Positions 54,551 to 64,000 of a DNA stretch of 64,000 nucleotides are shown here, in pieces. The stretch lies in contig JAEMWC010000141.1 in assembly GCA_016490735.1 (NCBI GenBank), positions 452,501 through 516,500 on the forward strand, read 5' to 3'. The stretch's first letter is position 1, and each line of letters begins with the position of its first letter. Made by a program: the position numbers and the translations under genes. This DNA is from Pachyseris speciosa. Its lineage: Eukaryota > Cnidaria > Anthozoa > Scleractinia > Pachyseridae. A model generated the notes under the pieces. That model was given only the letters and a program-made list of their open reading frames with translations, did not search any database and was not told where the DNA came from.

Positions 54551-57099
54551 AGAAAACGGAGCTGTATTCATTCATTTCAATTTTTTATTTACCAACCTAC
54601 TATCACAAAATTTCTTAACAAAAATTTACAAATAAAAATAACTTAAGATTGTAAAGTGACAAAATTGAAAAATCGCACAACTAAGGTGAAGAAAAAAGGC
54701 ACAATATAAAAGAAACAGCAAGTGGTGAGGAGCCCTTGCAAAGGATATCATATAGTCTCACCTGCTTTACTTAGATACTCTAAACCCAAAAAAATTGTGG
54801 ACGAATCAACTTGCAGACAAAAAAAAATGCACAGAATTATTTTCTTCCAAAGAAAACACCGTTTGAGAGTACTTTTGGAATGGGACTGGACATTAACAAT
54901 AACAGCATCCGGGATTGATTTTCTGGATAGATTATACTTTAAAAGTACTTTATCCTATTTAATTTCCGACCTTTGTCCCATAGTTTTATGTGTCATATAA
55001 AATGATATCAATTTAGATCACAATTTCTTTTTAATACATCTGATTAAGGCTGCTGATATTGATCAGCCGAAAATTATACCTTGAAAATGCCATTCCACGT
55101 TGTTTGATCAGTTCAATAAGCAGTAGTCCTCAGACAATAGGGACTTTAAGATTTAGGACACGACAGCTTTTAGAAAAAAATGGTGACCGATCAAAGACTG
55201 GAAATAGAATGCTGTTGTTAGCAAAGGAAAAATAACGTTAAGTTTTGCGACACGATGTACACAACGCCATCGTTGAGGTATTAAAAGGAAAACAATTTTG
55301 ACACCCAAAAATTTCGGGTGTTTTCCGGGGGAAAAGAGGAATTTTTCTTTACTTGAAGGCCCTCTGACTTGAAATGTTCGTGTAGTGTAAGTGGTCACAA
55401 ACGTTCATCTATTAGCATTTATTTTATTAATGGTTATTAATTTTTGCTCGATGTTTGATATTTCTTGCTTTTATTACTTCCCCTCGAGCAACTTTTCTTT
55501 GGTGTGTAAGCTCTCAACACAGGTCTGGTCACTTGTCCAGATACATAACCAACAAAAATACAATGCAAGAATAGAATTGTCTCACAATTTTGCAGCGCCC
55601 TTACGAGACAAGTGTGCTTCAGCGAAACAACGACAGGCTTTTTTCTTGGCTAATACATAGCTCAAATTTCAGAAAAGATGTGTGTTAGAGACAAGGAAAC
55701 TGTTTGCAACTAGTTGCCATTCAGATGTATAAGATTTCATACATGTTATAAGCGATAAACTTATATACTAAGTATTGAAGGTTGGGTTGACGATTCCATA
55801 TTCTTGCTGCTCGAGACACCTGTAAACAATGTCGAAAAAAAGTCAGAATCTTGATATTTTGCAATCTAAACTAGCCACAAACCACCTACGTGATTGGAAG
55901 GTATAAATCTTAAATGTTTAGGAGAATATAACAACATCTTCTTTGACACACAAGAATGATGAATACTCACGTTTTGTACACAACGCCAACATTCAAAAAC
56001 TCACGTTCTCGATGCGACGTGACTCCCGTAGGATGACGGCTTAGGCATGCGCATTGTGCATCTTGCTTGAAAATTTAATTCTGGCAGTGTCTTAGAGCCA
56101 TCGTGTCCTAAATCTTAAAGTCCCTAATAGTTTACAGTTGTATATTATTCTCAATTAAAACATAAATCAACATTTTTTTATTGTTCGCTCAGAACATTTT
56201 AAGCTCACGCAAGATAAAGAAATTATATCCAAATCAAAACCTGAGGGTGAAAAGTTGCATTGAATAGCAATTACCCTCTGATCAAAGTTCACCCTGACCC
56301 AGGATGAGCTTCAATCATGCTCTGAACAAGAAAGACCTACACTGCAATATGGGCCATTTTCTAAATGAGTAAGGGCCTGGGAACAAATCCAAACTTCACT
56401 GAAAATCAATGAAATTGAACTAAATCGATTCTCACATGAAAGGGTACATGTACAGCAAGTTTGAGCATGTTTGGTTGAAAAGCTGCCAGACAACATGCAT
56501 TTAAAACTTAAAAAAATTCTGATACAGATGTCTCTATTTTAGAAAGTGTGTCCCCTCAAACCAAACAGTCTCTAATTTTCACAATTTTCAAATGCATTTT
56601 TTTCAGCTCCAATTATACTAAACAGTGTCAAAGTTGGTTAGGTGACCATTTTTGAGATGCTCTTTCATGTAGTGGAAACAATATTTTCCAATTGATAAAT
56701 TTTAAAACTTCATTTCCAGGCCCTTACTCATTTAGAAAATGGCCCATTATGATACCTTCTTTTACTATCAATATTTGTACTGTGAGAAAATAAATTATTG
56801 TGGTACACCAGTGCTAGTACATTGGAATATCATCGCAGCCCTACATGTATGTGATAGTGGTTGTTGCAGTAGTAGTACAATATCATGATAAATTAAAAGC
56901 ACCCCACAGAACATTTTATGAAACTAAACTGGGCTGCATAAAAAGTAACCGAATCAAAAGCACTAGCCGCAAAGCCAACAAAGACAAAAAAGGTGTGTAT
57001 TACTTTCACAACATTCCAACAATGTTGCTTCAGTTATATGCATTACACATTAGACTGTTACAGTTGCAGAGATTGCGGTGTAAAATTTATAGTTCTTAA
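54551..57099. other. Intergenic, nothing recognised
   Basis: The word GGCCCTTACTCATTTAGAAAATGGCC-type (about 56356 and 56740) appears twice in inverted orientation, suggesting a decayed foldback of about 400 bp. No gene. Confidence 0.4.
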
Positions 57100-57101
57100 T
57101 A

Positions 57102-57276
57102 GACCCATTTGGCTAACTCAATGTTGTACCCAATTCAAATCTCCTGAGCTCAAGATTCTTTGTGTATTGTATTTGTGTTATAATGTAGCATTCATGTTTA
57201 AATGATATGGAAATACCTGGAACAAAACGTTTAAAGGGTTTGAATTAGGTACAACATTGAGTAAGCCGAATGGGTC
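57102..57276. mobile_element. Mariner-type MITE, copy 1 (TA flanked)
   Basis: GACCCATTTGGCTAACTCAA at the left, inverted at the right; TA at both edges. About 40-bp TIRs. The same family, inverted, is at 62584-62765. Confidence 0.85.
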
Positions 57277-57404
57277 TATTCTTTCAATCCACTCTCAGCT
57301 GCATCAGTGTCAAAGTGTTCATGAAACATAGCTTCATTAATATTATGTAGCTCATCTTGATGAGTCCAAAACTTGTGTTCCCCAGCATGGTGTGATAGAG
57401 GGCC

Positions 57405-58487
57405 TCACGACTTGGAGGATTGTATGGATGAGTTATGCTTCTTACCTTTTCCCCTAGTGTGGACACTCCTATGTCTTTTTAGAGTTCCTGAAGTGCTAAA
57501 GCACCTCCCACATGTTTTGCATTGATAAGGCTTTTCCCCAGTGTGAACCCTTTCGTGGTCCTTTACATTTCCTGTTGTCGTAAAACACTTGCCACAGTAT
57601 TTGCAGCTGTAGGGCTTCTCTCCAGTATGAATTCTCACATGTCTCGTTAATGATGCCACTTGGCTGAAGCACCTCTTGCACTGTTTACACTCATAAGGTT
57701 TCTCTCCAGTGTGGACTCTTTCGTGTGTTTTCAAACTTCCTGACTCATTAAAGCGCTTCCCACATTGCTTGCATTCATGGGGCTTCTCTCCAGTGTGGAT
57801 TCTTTCATGAGCTCTTAAGTTTGTTGTATCAGTAAAACACTTGCCACACTGTTTGCACACGTAAGGTTTCAGGCCAGTATGAAGTCTTTCATGTCTCTTC
57901 AAATTTGCTGCAATGTAAAAACTCTTGTCGCATAGTTTACATTTATGTTCCTTCTTCCCTGTATGGACTAATTCATGTTTTGCAAGATTTCCTGCCTCAT
58001 TAAAACGCCTGTCACATTGTGTACATTTATAAGGTTTCTTTCCCGTATGGAGTCTTTCATGAGCCACAAGATCCCTTGCCTCACCAAAACACTTGCCGCA
58101 ATGTTTGCATTCAAAAGGCCTTATACCTGCATGTGTTCTCTCATGCCTCCTAAGATGGTCAACTTGACTGAAACATTTGTCACACTGTTTGCATTCATAT
58201 GGCCTCTCTCCAGTATGGACTCTTTCATGTTTTCTTTGATTTCCCGCTGTGTTGAAACGCTTTCCACAGTGTTTGCACTGATAAGGCCTCTCCCCCGTAT
58301 GAAGTCTTGCATGTCTCTTTAGATGTCCTGCAGAGTTGAAACACTTTCTGCACTGTTTGCATGCAAAAGGCTTCTCCCCAGTATGAGTTCGTTCGTGTGC
58401 TCTTAGATACCATGCAACTTGAAAACTCTTACCACAGTGTTTGCAGACATGAATCCTCAGTTTAGTGGTCTTCTTTTGAGCTACCAT
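57405..58487 (-). CDS. C2H2 zinc-finger protein 2 (360 aa)
   Basis: A short basic N-terminus ('[11 protein letters not shown]') is followed by twelve tandem canonical C2H2 fingers (about residues 12-345; C-x2-C-x12-H-x3-H) linked mostly by TGEKP/TGERP, and a Ser-rich basic tail. No effector domain is visible. Finger helices are diverse (AWYLRA, GHLKR, GNQRK, DHLRR, RDLVA, GNLAK, ANLKR, TNLRA, GSLKT, ASLTR, GNVKD, GTLKR). It probably acts as a nuclear DNA-binding regulator; targets unknown. The coding part is one exon. TTCAATTTCCAG ending at 58523 looks like a splice acceptor 35 bp before the ATG. It shares the architecture and strand of zinc-finger gene 1, 11 kb away, which suggests an old local duplication or cluster. 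Confidence 0.9.
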   Translation of the reverse strand: MVAQKKTTKLRIHVCKHCGKSFQVAWYLRAHERTHTGEKPFACKQCRKCFNSAGHLKRHARLHTGERPYQCKHCGKRFNTAGNQRKHERVHTGERPYECKQCDKCFSQVDHLRRHERTHAGIRPFECKHCGKCFGEARDLVAHERLHTGKKPYKCTQCDRRFNEAGNLAKHELVHTGKKEHKCKLCDKSFYIAANLKRHERLHTGLKPYVCKQCGKCFTDTTNLRAHERIHTGEKPHECKQCGKRFNESGSLKTHERVHTGEKPYECKQCKRCFSQVASLTRHVRIHTGEKPYSCKYCGKCFTTTGNVKDHERVHTGEKPYQCKTCGRCFSTSGTLKRHRSVHTRGKGKKHNSSIQSSKS

Positions 58488-58607
58488 TTTCTATTTTGAG
58501 GCTGTTGCTTAAACTGCCTTTCCTGGAAATTGAAGAAAAATAGCAGTGACTCTAGGCTATTGCAAATTTGCATAGAGCTTATAAACATGAACATACATGT
58601 AGAGTGA

Positions 58608-58777
58608 TACCCTGGGTGCCAGAGGTTATTTTTTTCATTTGATGGAGGAGAATTATGTGGCAAAGCCACGTTAACGAGGCGCAAAGCACAGAGAGAGTTC
58701 TTATATTTTGCTTCTCCATTGACTTTGCATTTAGTGGGTCTCGCTAAGAAAGATAAAACCTCTGGCACCCAGGGCAG
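58608..58777. mobile_element. hAT-type MITE with TSD TAGAGTGA
   Basis: Ends ACCCTGGGTGCCAGAGGTT / AACCTCTGGCACCCAGGG. The 8-bp duplication TAGAGTGA is at 58600-58607 and 58778-58785. It lies in the first intron or 5' flank of zinc-finger gene 2. Confidence 0.85.
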
Positions 58778-58785
58778 TAGAGTGA

Positions 58786-59312
58786 CTAAACCATCTTATT
58801 TATTTAGTTACGAAAGTAAGGTATACATTGTGATGAACTGTACAAAAATAAACCCTTCCAAGAGAACAGGAGTTGATGTCATTCTTTTAAAAAGTGTACA
58901 CTCTGTGCAGGTATGACATTTTTAATCCAAAATCAACAACTGCAGTTGTAAATTAAGAATACTGCAGAGGGAATAGGATGGGATGGGATAACTTTATTTA
59001 GACATGGTAAACTTATCAGTCAGTCATATCCCCCCACCTCAATAAGGTATACATATACCTTTCAGATGCAAGAGCATGTTACCACCCCTAGAAATTAAGA
59101 TTACAGTAAGTAGTCTAGAAACGCTGGTTAAGTTTTGTAACAGTCTTTTTTGTGAGAAGACATTATTGTGGAGACATCATTAAAGCCCAAATAAGGTACA
59201 GTGTCTCAGGTATTTTTGGCAACTGGTTTTAGGACCCCATGTTAAATAATTTTCAAGGGTATAATTGGGTTATCTAACACAGTTGTTGTTCATGGTAGAG
59301 CTAATGCTCATT
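58786..59312. other. Upstream of zinc-finger gene 2, nothing recognised
   Basis: No exon recognised. The 5' exon(s) of gene 2 should lie here or further right. Confidence 0.35.
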
Positions 59313-59432
59313 GAGCGCTTTTCAATTGAGCGTCGTAAAACCAAAACCAAAGCAATTACTCCAGCCAATCACAACAGAAGTAAGCAGTGCAATGAGCCAA
59401 TCAGAACACGAAGCAATTACATGTAGCTGGCG
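59313..59432 (-). repeat. Half copy of the CAATTGAG MITE
   Basis: Matches the right half of 48801-49073 in reverse (GAGCGCTTTTCAATTGAG, CAATTACTCCAGCCAATCAC). Confidence 0.8.
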
Positions 59433-60953
59433 TAATACATAGTTTCCTTTTGCAATTTTGAGTGCCAATCTTGAGGGGTTTTTCCCATTCACCTCTAATC
59501 AATTCATGTTTGCTCATAGGCAGCACAAGCATGATAATATGTGGAGATGTATTTCAAAGAAATAAAACCAAATCTTTCTTCAATATGAAGTCTATTTGTT
59601 TGTCTATATGTAATAAATTGCCTTTTAATTAATTAAAGTTGATTAGATAATTTCTTCGCACAATTTATTCGAAATATCATTTCTTCAAAAAACATACCGA
59701 AAACTTTCTCTTATAACGCCCCCCCCCCCCCCCACCTTCCCCCTCTTATAAGCCCTCCCAGTTATAGACCCATCTACCTGTAAACGAAAAAATACACCCG
59801 AATATAAATGTTCAATCCACCTTCGTTGCTTTAGAAAAATTCAACTTGCCAACTACTGTCTTGAGAACTACACTTTTGGGCAACACCAAATGACAATTAA
59901 AAATACTTTGTATTTTGAAAATGAAACTCCACGCTTCATCATTAAACAATTAGAAAAAAACCTGTTTCTGGTGAGTGTTAAATGCGAATATAAAGAGTAA
60001 ATTTACAAAAGGCTTAGGATCATCATAGCAGATGTGCAGGTGCAATTTTAGCCAGAAATAGCAGGTAGCTAGATAATTATACACCGTAGAAGTGGTGGTT
60101 AAACGAATAGAACAAAAGTGGTCTACTTAAAAACAATCTTTGAAGCGAAACTAACACATCCTTGAAGCAAAACACTTCAACACTAGGCAGTATAAAAGCA
60201 ACAACTGAACATTTAAATTTATGGCCAGTTTGACCACAATTCAACGGAACGAGCCGATTATTCAGGCTTAAGCTAAGTTACATTCTTAAGATTATTTATT
60301 CGGTAATTCGCGATTGCTTTTCACTTCGATAGAAGTTTTATGCGCCACTATTCTAGGTGGCAAAACAGTTTCAATGACGAAAAAAATCTGGAGAATAGAA
60401 AGGAATTATCTCCAACACGAATAAAGACGAATAAACTTTTGATCCAAAAGCTAAGTAAGCTTAACTGATCACGAGATGCCTTAGAGATGATGCACTGGTC
60501 CTTCGGGTAAATTAATTAGCATTTTTCTCCCTTCCGCCGAAATATCTCATCACCCAAATAAAATCTTCTGTTGGCTTACCTTCACTAGATAAATCTTCTG
60601 GTGTTTAGTCGATCAAATCATTTGATCAAATGTTGAACTGCCCCGATCCATTCACAAACAAAAGCCAACTGAACACCAAATGGATGACTTATTTGACCGG
60701 AAGTCGAGATTAAAGTTGACTGGACCGGACTCAGGGATTAGAGGAAATGTATTACGAATCAGGTGCTAACCACCGATCCGCGCGCCCAGTAACTAACTCA
60801 AAAGCCTGAGATTAGGCGTTATTTTTTAACCTGAGAGGAGAAAAGAAAGGGGAAGAGAAGAAGAGAGAGGATAAAAATGAGAAAAAAAAATTCGTTCCAG
60901 TCAGAAGCGTGTCGCTTCTGTTCCAGGAAAATAAACTACACCATTCTAAGGGT
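59433..60953. other. Intergenic with C-run
   Basis: A C tract of about 15 at 59719-59733. No gene or family recognised. Confidence 0.4.
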
Positions 60954-61415
60954 AGCAGGGATGGCGCAGTGGTCAGAGCACTCGCCTTACACCAATGTGG
61001 CCCGACTCGGGCGTTTAAGGTGGGACTTAAGGTGAATTGTAGTGAACTTTTAAGGATTTTAAAGAAGGGATTAAAATGTACAAAAATGTTTTGAAACACC
61101 ACCAGACAGTTGACACCCCACAAGGGCACTGAAGGTTGCTGGGGAACTGTTTTGGTGTCCATTTACTAATTTTCCACTTCAAATTCCAATGTTAAACCTT
61201 CATTAAATCTTCAATATTCCCTATTTCCCTTAATTTAACAAACCCTTCTAGAAAAAATTATCTCTTCCCAAATATGCCCAAAAATCACCAAAAAATTCAC
61301 AAAATAGCTCACAAAACTGCTTCGTGGGATGAGCTAGAGGTTTAGAGATTTTGGATCGCTTGAAACGCGAACGAGATATTAACGTGAAATCCATGTTAAG
61401 CGACGTAAAAACGGT
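60954..61415 (+). mobile_element. tRNA-headed SINE carrying repeat Z, copy 2
   Basis: Head 60954-61012 has the A box GATGGCGCAGTGGTCAGAGC and continues CACCAATGTGGCCCGACTCG, a common anthozoan SINE head (the B box is degraded). It joins repeat Z (61020-61412) directly. An AT-rich (TTTAA)n tract follows at 61497-61565. Confidence 0.7.
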
Positions 61416-61496
61416 GTTTAGGTTAAGTTCCGCCTTAATACATGAGCTCCTGGCTCGGGAGATTGGGCAACCACTCCCCACGCTATCGAGCTTATA

Positions 61497-61565
61497 TAAT
61501 AAATTTAATTTTAATTTAATTTGATTTTTAAATTAAATTAAATTAAATTTAATTTAATTTAATTC
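61497..61565. repeat. (TTTAA)n simple repeat
   Basis: TTTAATTTTAATTTAATTTG and complementary runs, partly palindromic. Confidence 0.9.
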
Positions 61566-62510
61566 TGTTATCAGCGATGTTTTTTTGTTGTTATTTTCAA
61601 GATGTATACGCGTTCTTCTACTTCTTCATCGCTGCAACTTTCTTATGTTAGAAACTTGGACCATCATATCCCTACAAGCGTCTCTCATGTCTGCATGCGT
61701 CGGAAGAACGCTAGTGCATCTTACCGAGTGAAATTAAGGTGCGCGACTCGGGCAATTTCAGCAACTTCTGAAAACACAAGTGATATTTTAATATCAAAAT
61801 ATTAATATAACACACCGTATTTCCTCGAATGAGCGCCCACCCTATAATAAGTGCCCTTCCCCAAATAAGAGGCCGCCCCCCTTGGACAAAATAGCAAACT
61901 AGAGCCCCCTCTCGGATAAGCGCTCTCCTCCCCTCCCCCTCACCTTCTTCTTGTTACTTTATTCATGATCTTTTAAGCTTCAACCTAGGCTTGATTTCCG
62001 CCACCGTTCACTCGGGTCCGGAGCTGGTAGTGGAGCCTAGTTTCAACCTCACCGGTGACAGTACATGTAGCAAAACCATCTGAGAACTTTTAGTGTCCAC
62101 CTTCTTGCTAGAATGACCATTTGAAACGCTACGAATCTAATGACATTTATGTCTAGTACTAATCTCGTACCCAGATCCTACTTGTGATTGAAATGTAGCT
62201 TGGCCGTGGGAGGTCTGGTTACGAGACTAGTCTAGTACTGATGTCCAACACGTTTATCCAGCCAGTCCTAATCATTTTTTACTACTGATAAATAGCTTCA
62301 CCTTTTGTAAAGAAGTTTGCTAAATAAAGGCAGGAATGCAGGCTCAATGGAGGCCTCCAATCTGTACACCTTGAAGTTAGTTTGTATGGGAGGCCCTTTC
62401 TCTCCATTCAGAAAGGAGGCCATCTTCCTCCTCTTCATGCGTTGTGCGCACATCTCCACTGGGCTGTAGGTACACGCCCCGTGGCCTGGGAGCAAGCTCT
62501 CTATTGGGTT
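61566..62510. other. Intergenic with MITE-like end
   Basis: ACCGTATTTCCTCGAATGAG (61816-61835) followed by pyrimidine-rich 'GCGCCCACCC' and 'AAATAAGAGGCCGCCCCCC' words looks like the end of a common cnidarian repeat; the other end is not found. No gene. Confidence 0.35.
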
Positions 62511-62830
62511 TCACGAGAGATATATTTCGCGATATTTCGCGAGTTCTCGCCCCCGCCCCGATCCTCTCGCGGCTCGTTTCATAGACCCATTCGGCTTACT
62601 CAATGTTGTTCCCAATTCAAACCCTTTGTGATTAAAACGTTTTGTTCCAGGTATTTCCATATCATTTAAATATGAATGCTACATTATAATGCAAATACAA
62701 TACACAAAGAATCTTAAGCCCAGGAGATTTGAATTGGGTGCAACATTGAGTTAGCCGAATGGGTCTATTCACCACTCGCGAAAGAAATCTCTCGGGAAAC
62801 CAGGATCCCATCAACCCAATAGAGAGTTTA
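62511..62830. mobile_element. Inverted-repeat element hosting a mariner-type MITE
   Basis: CTCTCTATTGGGTTTC at 62497-62512 is mirrored by AACCCAATAGAGAG at 62813-62826, with CGCGA-rich arms. The mariner-type MITE (62584-62765) sits between them. Confidence 0.5.
62584..62765. mobile_element. Mariner-type MITE, copy 2 (TA flanked)
   Basis: GACCCATTCGGCTTACTCAA...GAGTTAGCCGAATGGGTC flanked by TA. Reverse orientation of 57102-57276 with good similarity throughout. Confidence 0.85.
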
Positions 62831-64000
62831 ATGACAGACTGCAAGCCCTGAGGTACATGGAATGGCGTATTTACTTGAGCACATTTTTGTGGCTACTGCC
62901 TCGAAGAGGCGAAGCCACTTAGTCATCGGGTTGTAAGTCCAAAACCTTTTGACCTTGAAAATCATCGGAGGTACATTTCACAGGAGATGATTTAGTATCA
63001 TTCTTCGATAATTTGTTACAGCATTCGGACGCGTCGAAACTTAAATTGTTAGCAAATGAAAAGGAAAACTTTTACACAGCAACCATGAAGAGCGCATGGG
63101 AATATCAGGAGTGCTATAAAGGCTGTCTAGCTCTTTCTCACATACCCTCTCAACGCTCGAGAATACGCTATTCTTATTAGCGTTTCGCATCAATCCATGC
63201 ACGCTCGCCTTTTAATACTAAACTAAAGATGATGGAAAGCTTTTGGAATATCAGAGAAATAAACTTTTTAGTTCCAACGGGTAAGACTTTTTTTGGGAAC
63301 CGATGACTTTACCGAACGCAATCGGCCGGCAGAAAAATTTGTTTTGTTTTGACTGCATATTTGTCAGCGCGATGGCCGGTGAATGAGTAGATAACTCCAG
63401 CCGTTCGAAAGAGTGAGAATTTTCCCTAGCAGTGCGAATCAGTAAGATATTGTAGAAGAGTAATAAATAACCTGAGATCAGGCGAGGGGGAAGAAGAGGA
63501 AAAAGAACGCCTGATACATTTAGTCGCCTGCCGCCTTTACCCGGCAAAAGCGATGTTATGCGATAAATGTCAGTCAATCAGATTTTACGGGAAATCCATG
63601 CTGTTTCCGGCGGCAAGGATAAGCACTGCTTTTATACGCGTTGATGCGGTTTTTCTCAGAATCCTTTATTTTATCCGCGTAAAGCGATCAAATGTGTGAG
63701 AACTAAACTTTGCTTCTGTAGCAGCGAGCTTTGAGCAATCGATTTTTTGCCTTAAATCGTAATAAAACCAGTCTGTAAAATTCACAATACTCACAGTGTC
63801 ATTTTGTATCTCTTGATAATCATCTGAACGAGTTTCAGGCAATTTTAATGACTTTCATTTGACATTCACCCACCATACATAGCTACCTGTGTTCACACTT
63901 GGATCAAAGTGATATTACAATTCCAATGTGCGAAAGATTAGATCATTGCAGTAGACACACGCGCTATTTAAGCGCCTATTTTTCATTAGTTGTCTCTGCT
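62831..64000. other. Right-end intergenic, nothing recognised
   Basis: A 108-codon minus-strand frame (63577-63251) has no recognised domain. No promoter, exon or repeat called. Confidence 0.4.

Noticed and set aside
63251..63577. 108-codon minus-strand frame near the right edge
   Set aside because: No recognised motif and no supporting splice or promoter signal.

Overview
The window reads as eukaryotic, invertebrate, transposon-dominated DNA. It holds tandem C2H2 zinc-finger genes with intron acceptors directly upstream, intron-bearing Penelope-like elements, tRNA-derived SINEs, and foldback MITEs of kinds I recognise from cnidarians, including the SINE that starts with a tRNA-like head followed by 'CCAACACTCAGGGTC'. 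My best guess is an anthozoan cnidarian, most likely a stony coral. That is an inference from repeat style, not from a marker gene. No bacterial operon, rRNA or CRISPR array is visible.

Layout. 1-1898: a non-LTR retrotransposon (minus strand, running off the left edge) inserted in one arm of an inverted Penelope-like pair (1899-6319) whose plus-strand copy keeps a long open RT plus GIY-YIG frame. 7938-13517: a frameshifted Ty3/gypsy-like LTR element with 172-bp LTRs. 13518-19586: small elements (THAP exon fragment, nested MITEs, solo Penelope fragment, tRNA-SINE, and element X copy 1). 19593-25995: a giant palindrome with 6-bp target duplication CAGTAC and AGTAGTAGGG termini, about 2-kb arms once two nested insertions are removed, read here as a non-autonomous Polinton/Maverick-like element; it interrupts a LINE fragment. 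27011-31742: two abutting Penelope-like palindromes whose ends carry hammerhead-ribozyme cores. 32.5-33.1 kb: tRNA-Thr-like SINEs. 33624-38255: a second gypsy element (156-bp LTRs, TSD CCGGG) that split a third copy of element X. 38.3-45 kb: MITEs, including a TTAA-flanked foldback carrying a THAP start exon. 45.2-46.4 and 57.4-58.5 kb: two C2H2 zinc-finger genes, the only convincing host genes. The rest is SINE clusters, MITEs and unrecognised intergenic DNA.

There is no shared pathway. The window is a layered record of insertions: LINE into Penelope; palindrome into LINE; X and a MITE into the palindrome; gypsy into X. The most unusual material is the set of four large inverted-repeat elements, the ribozyme motifs at Penelope ends, the 2A-like motif in the LINE, and the 6.4-kb palindrome with long identical arms.
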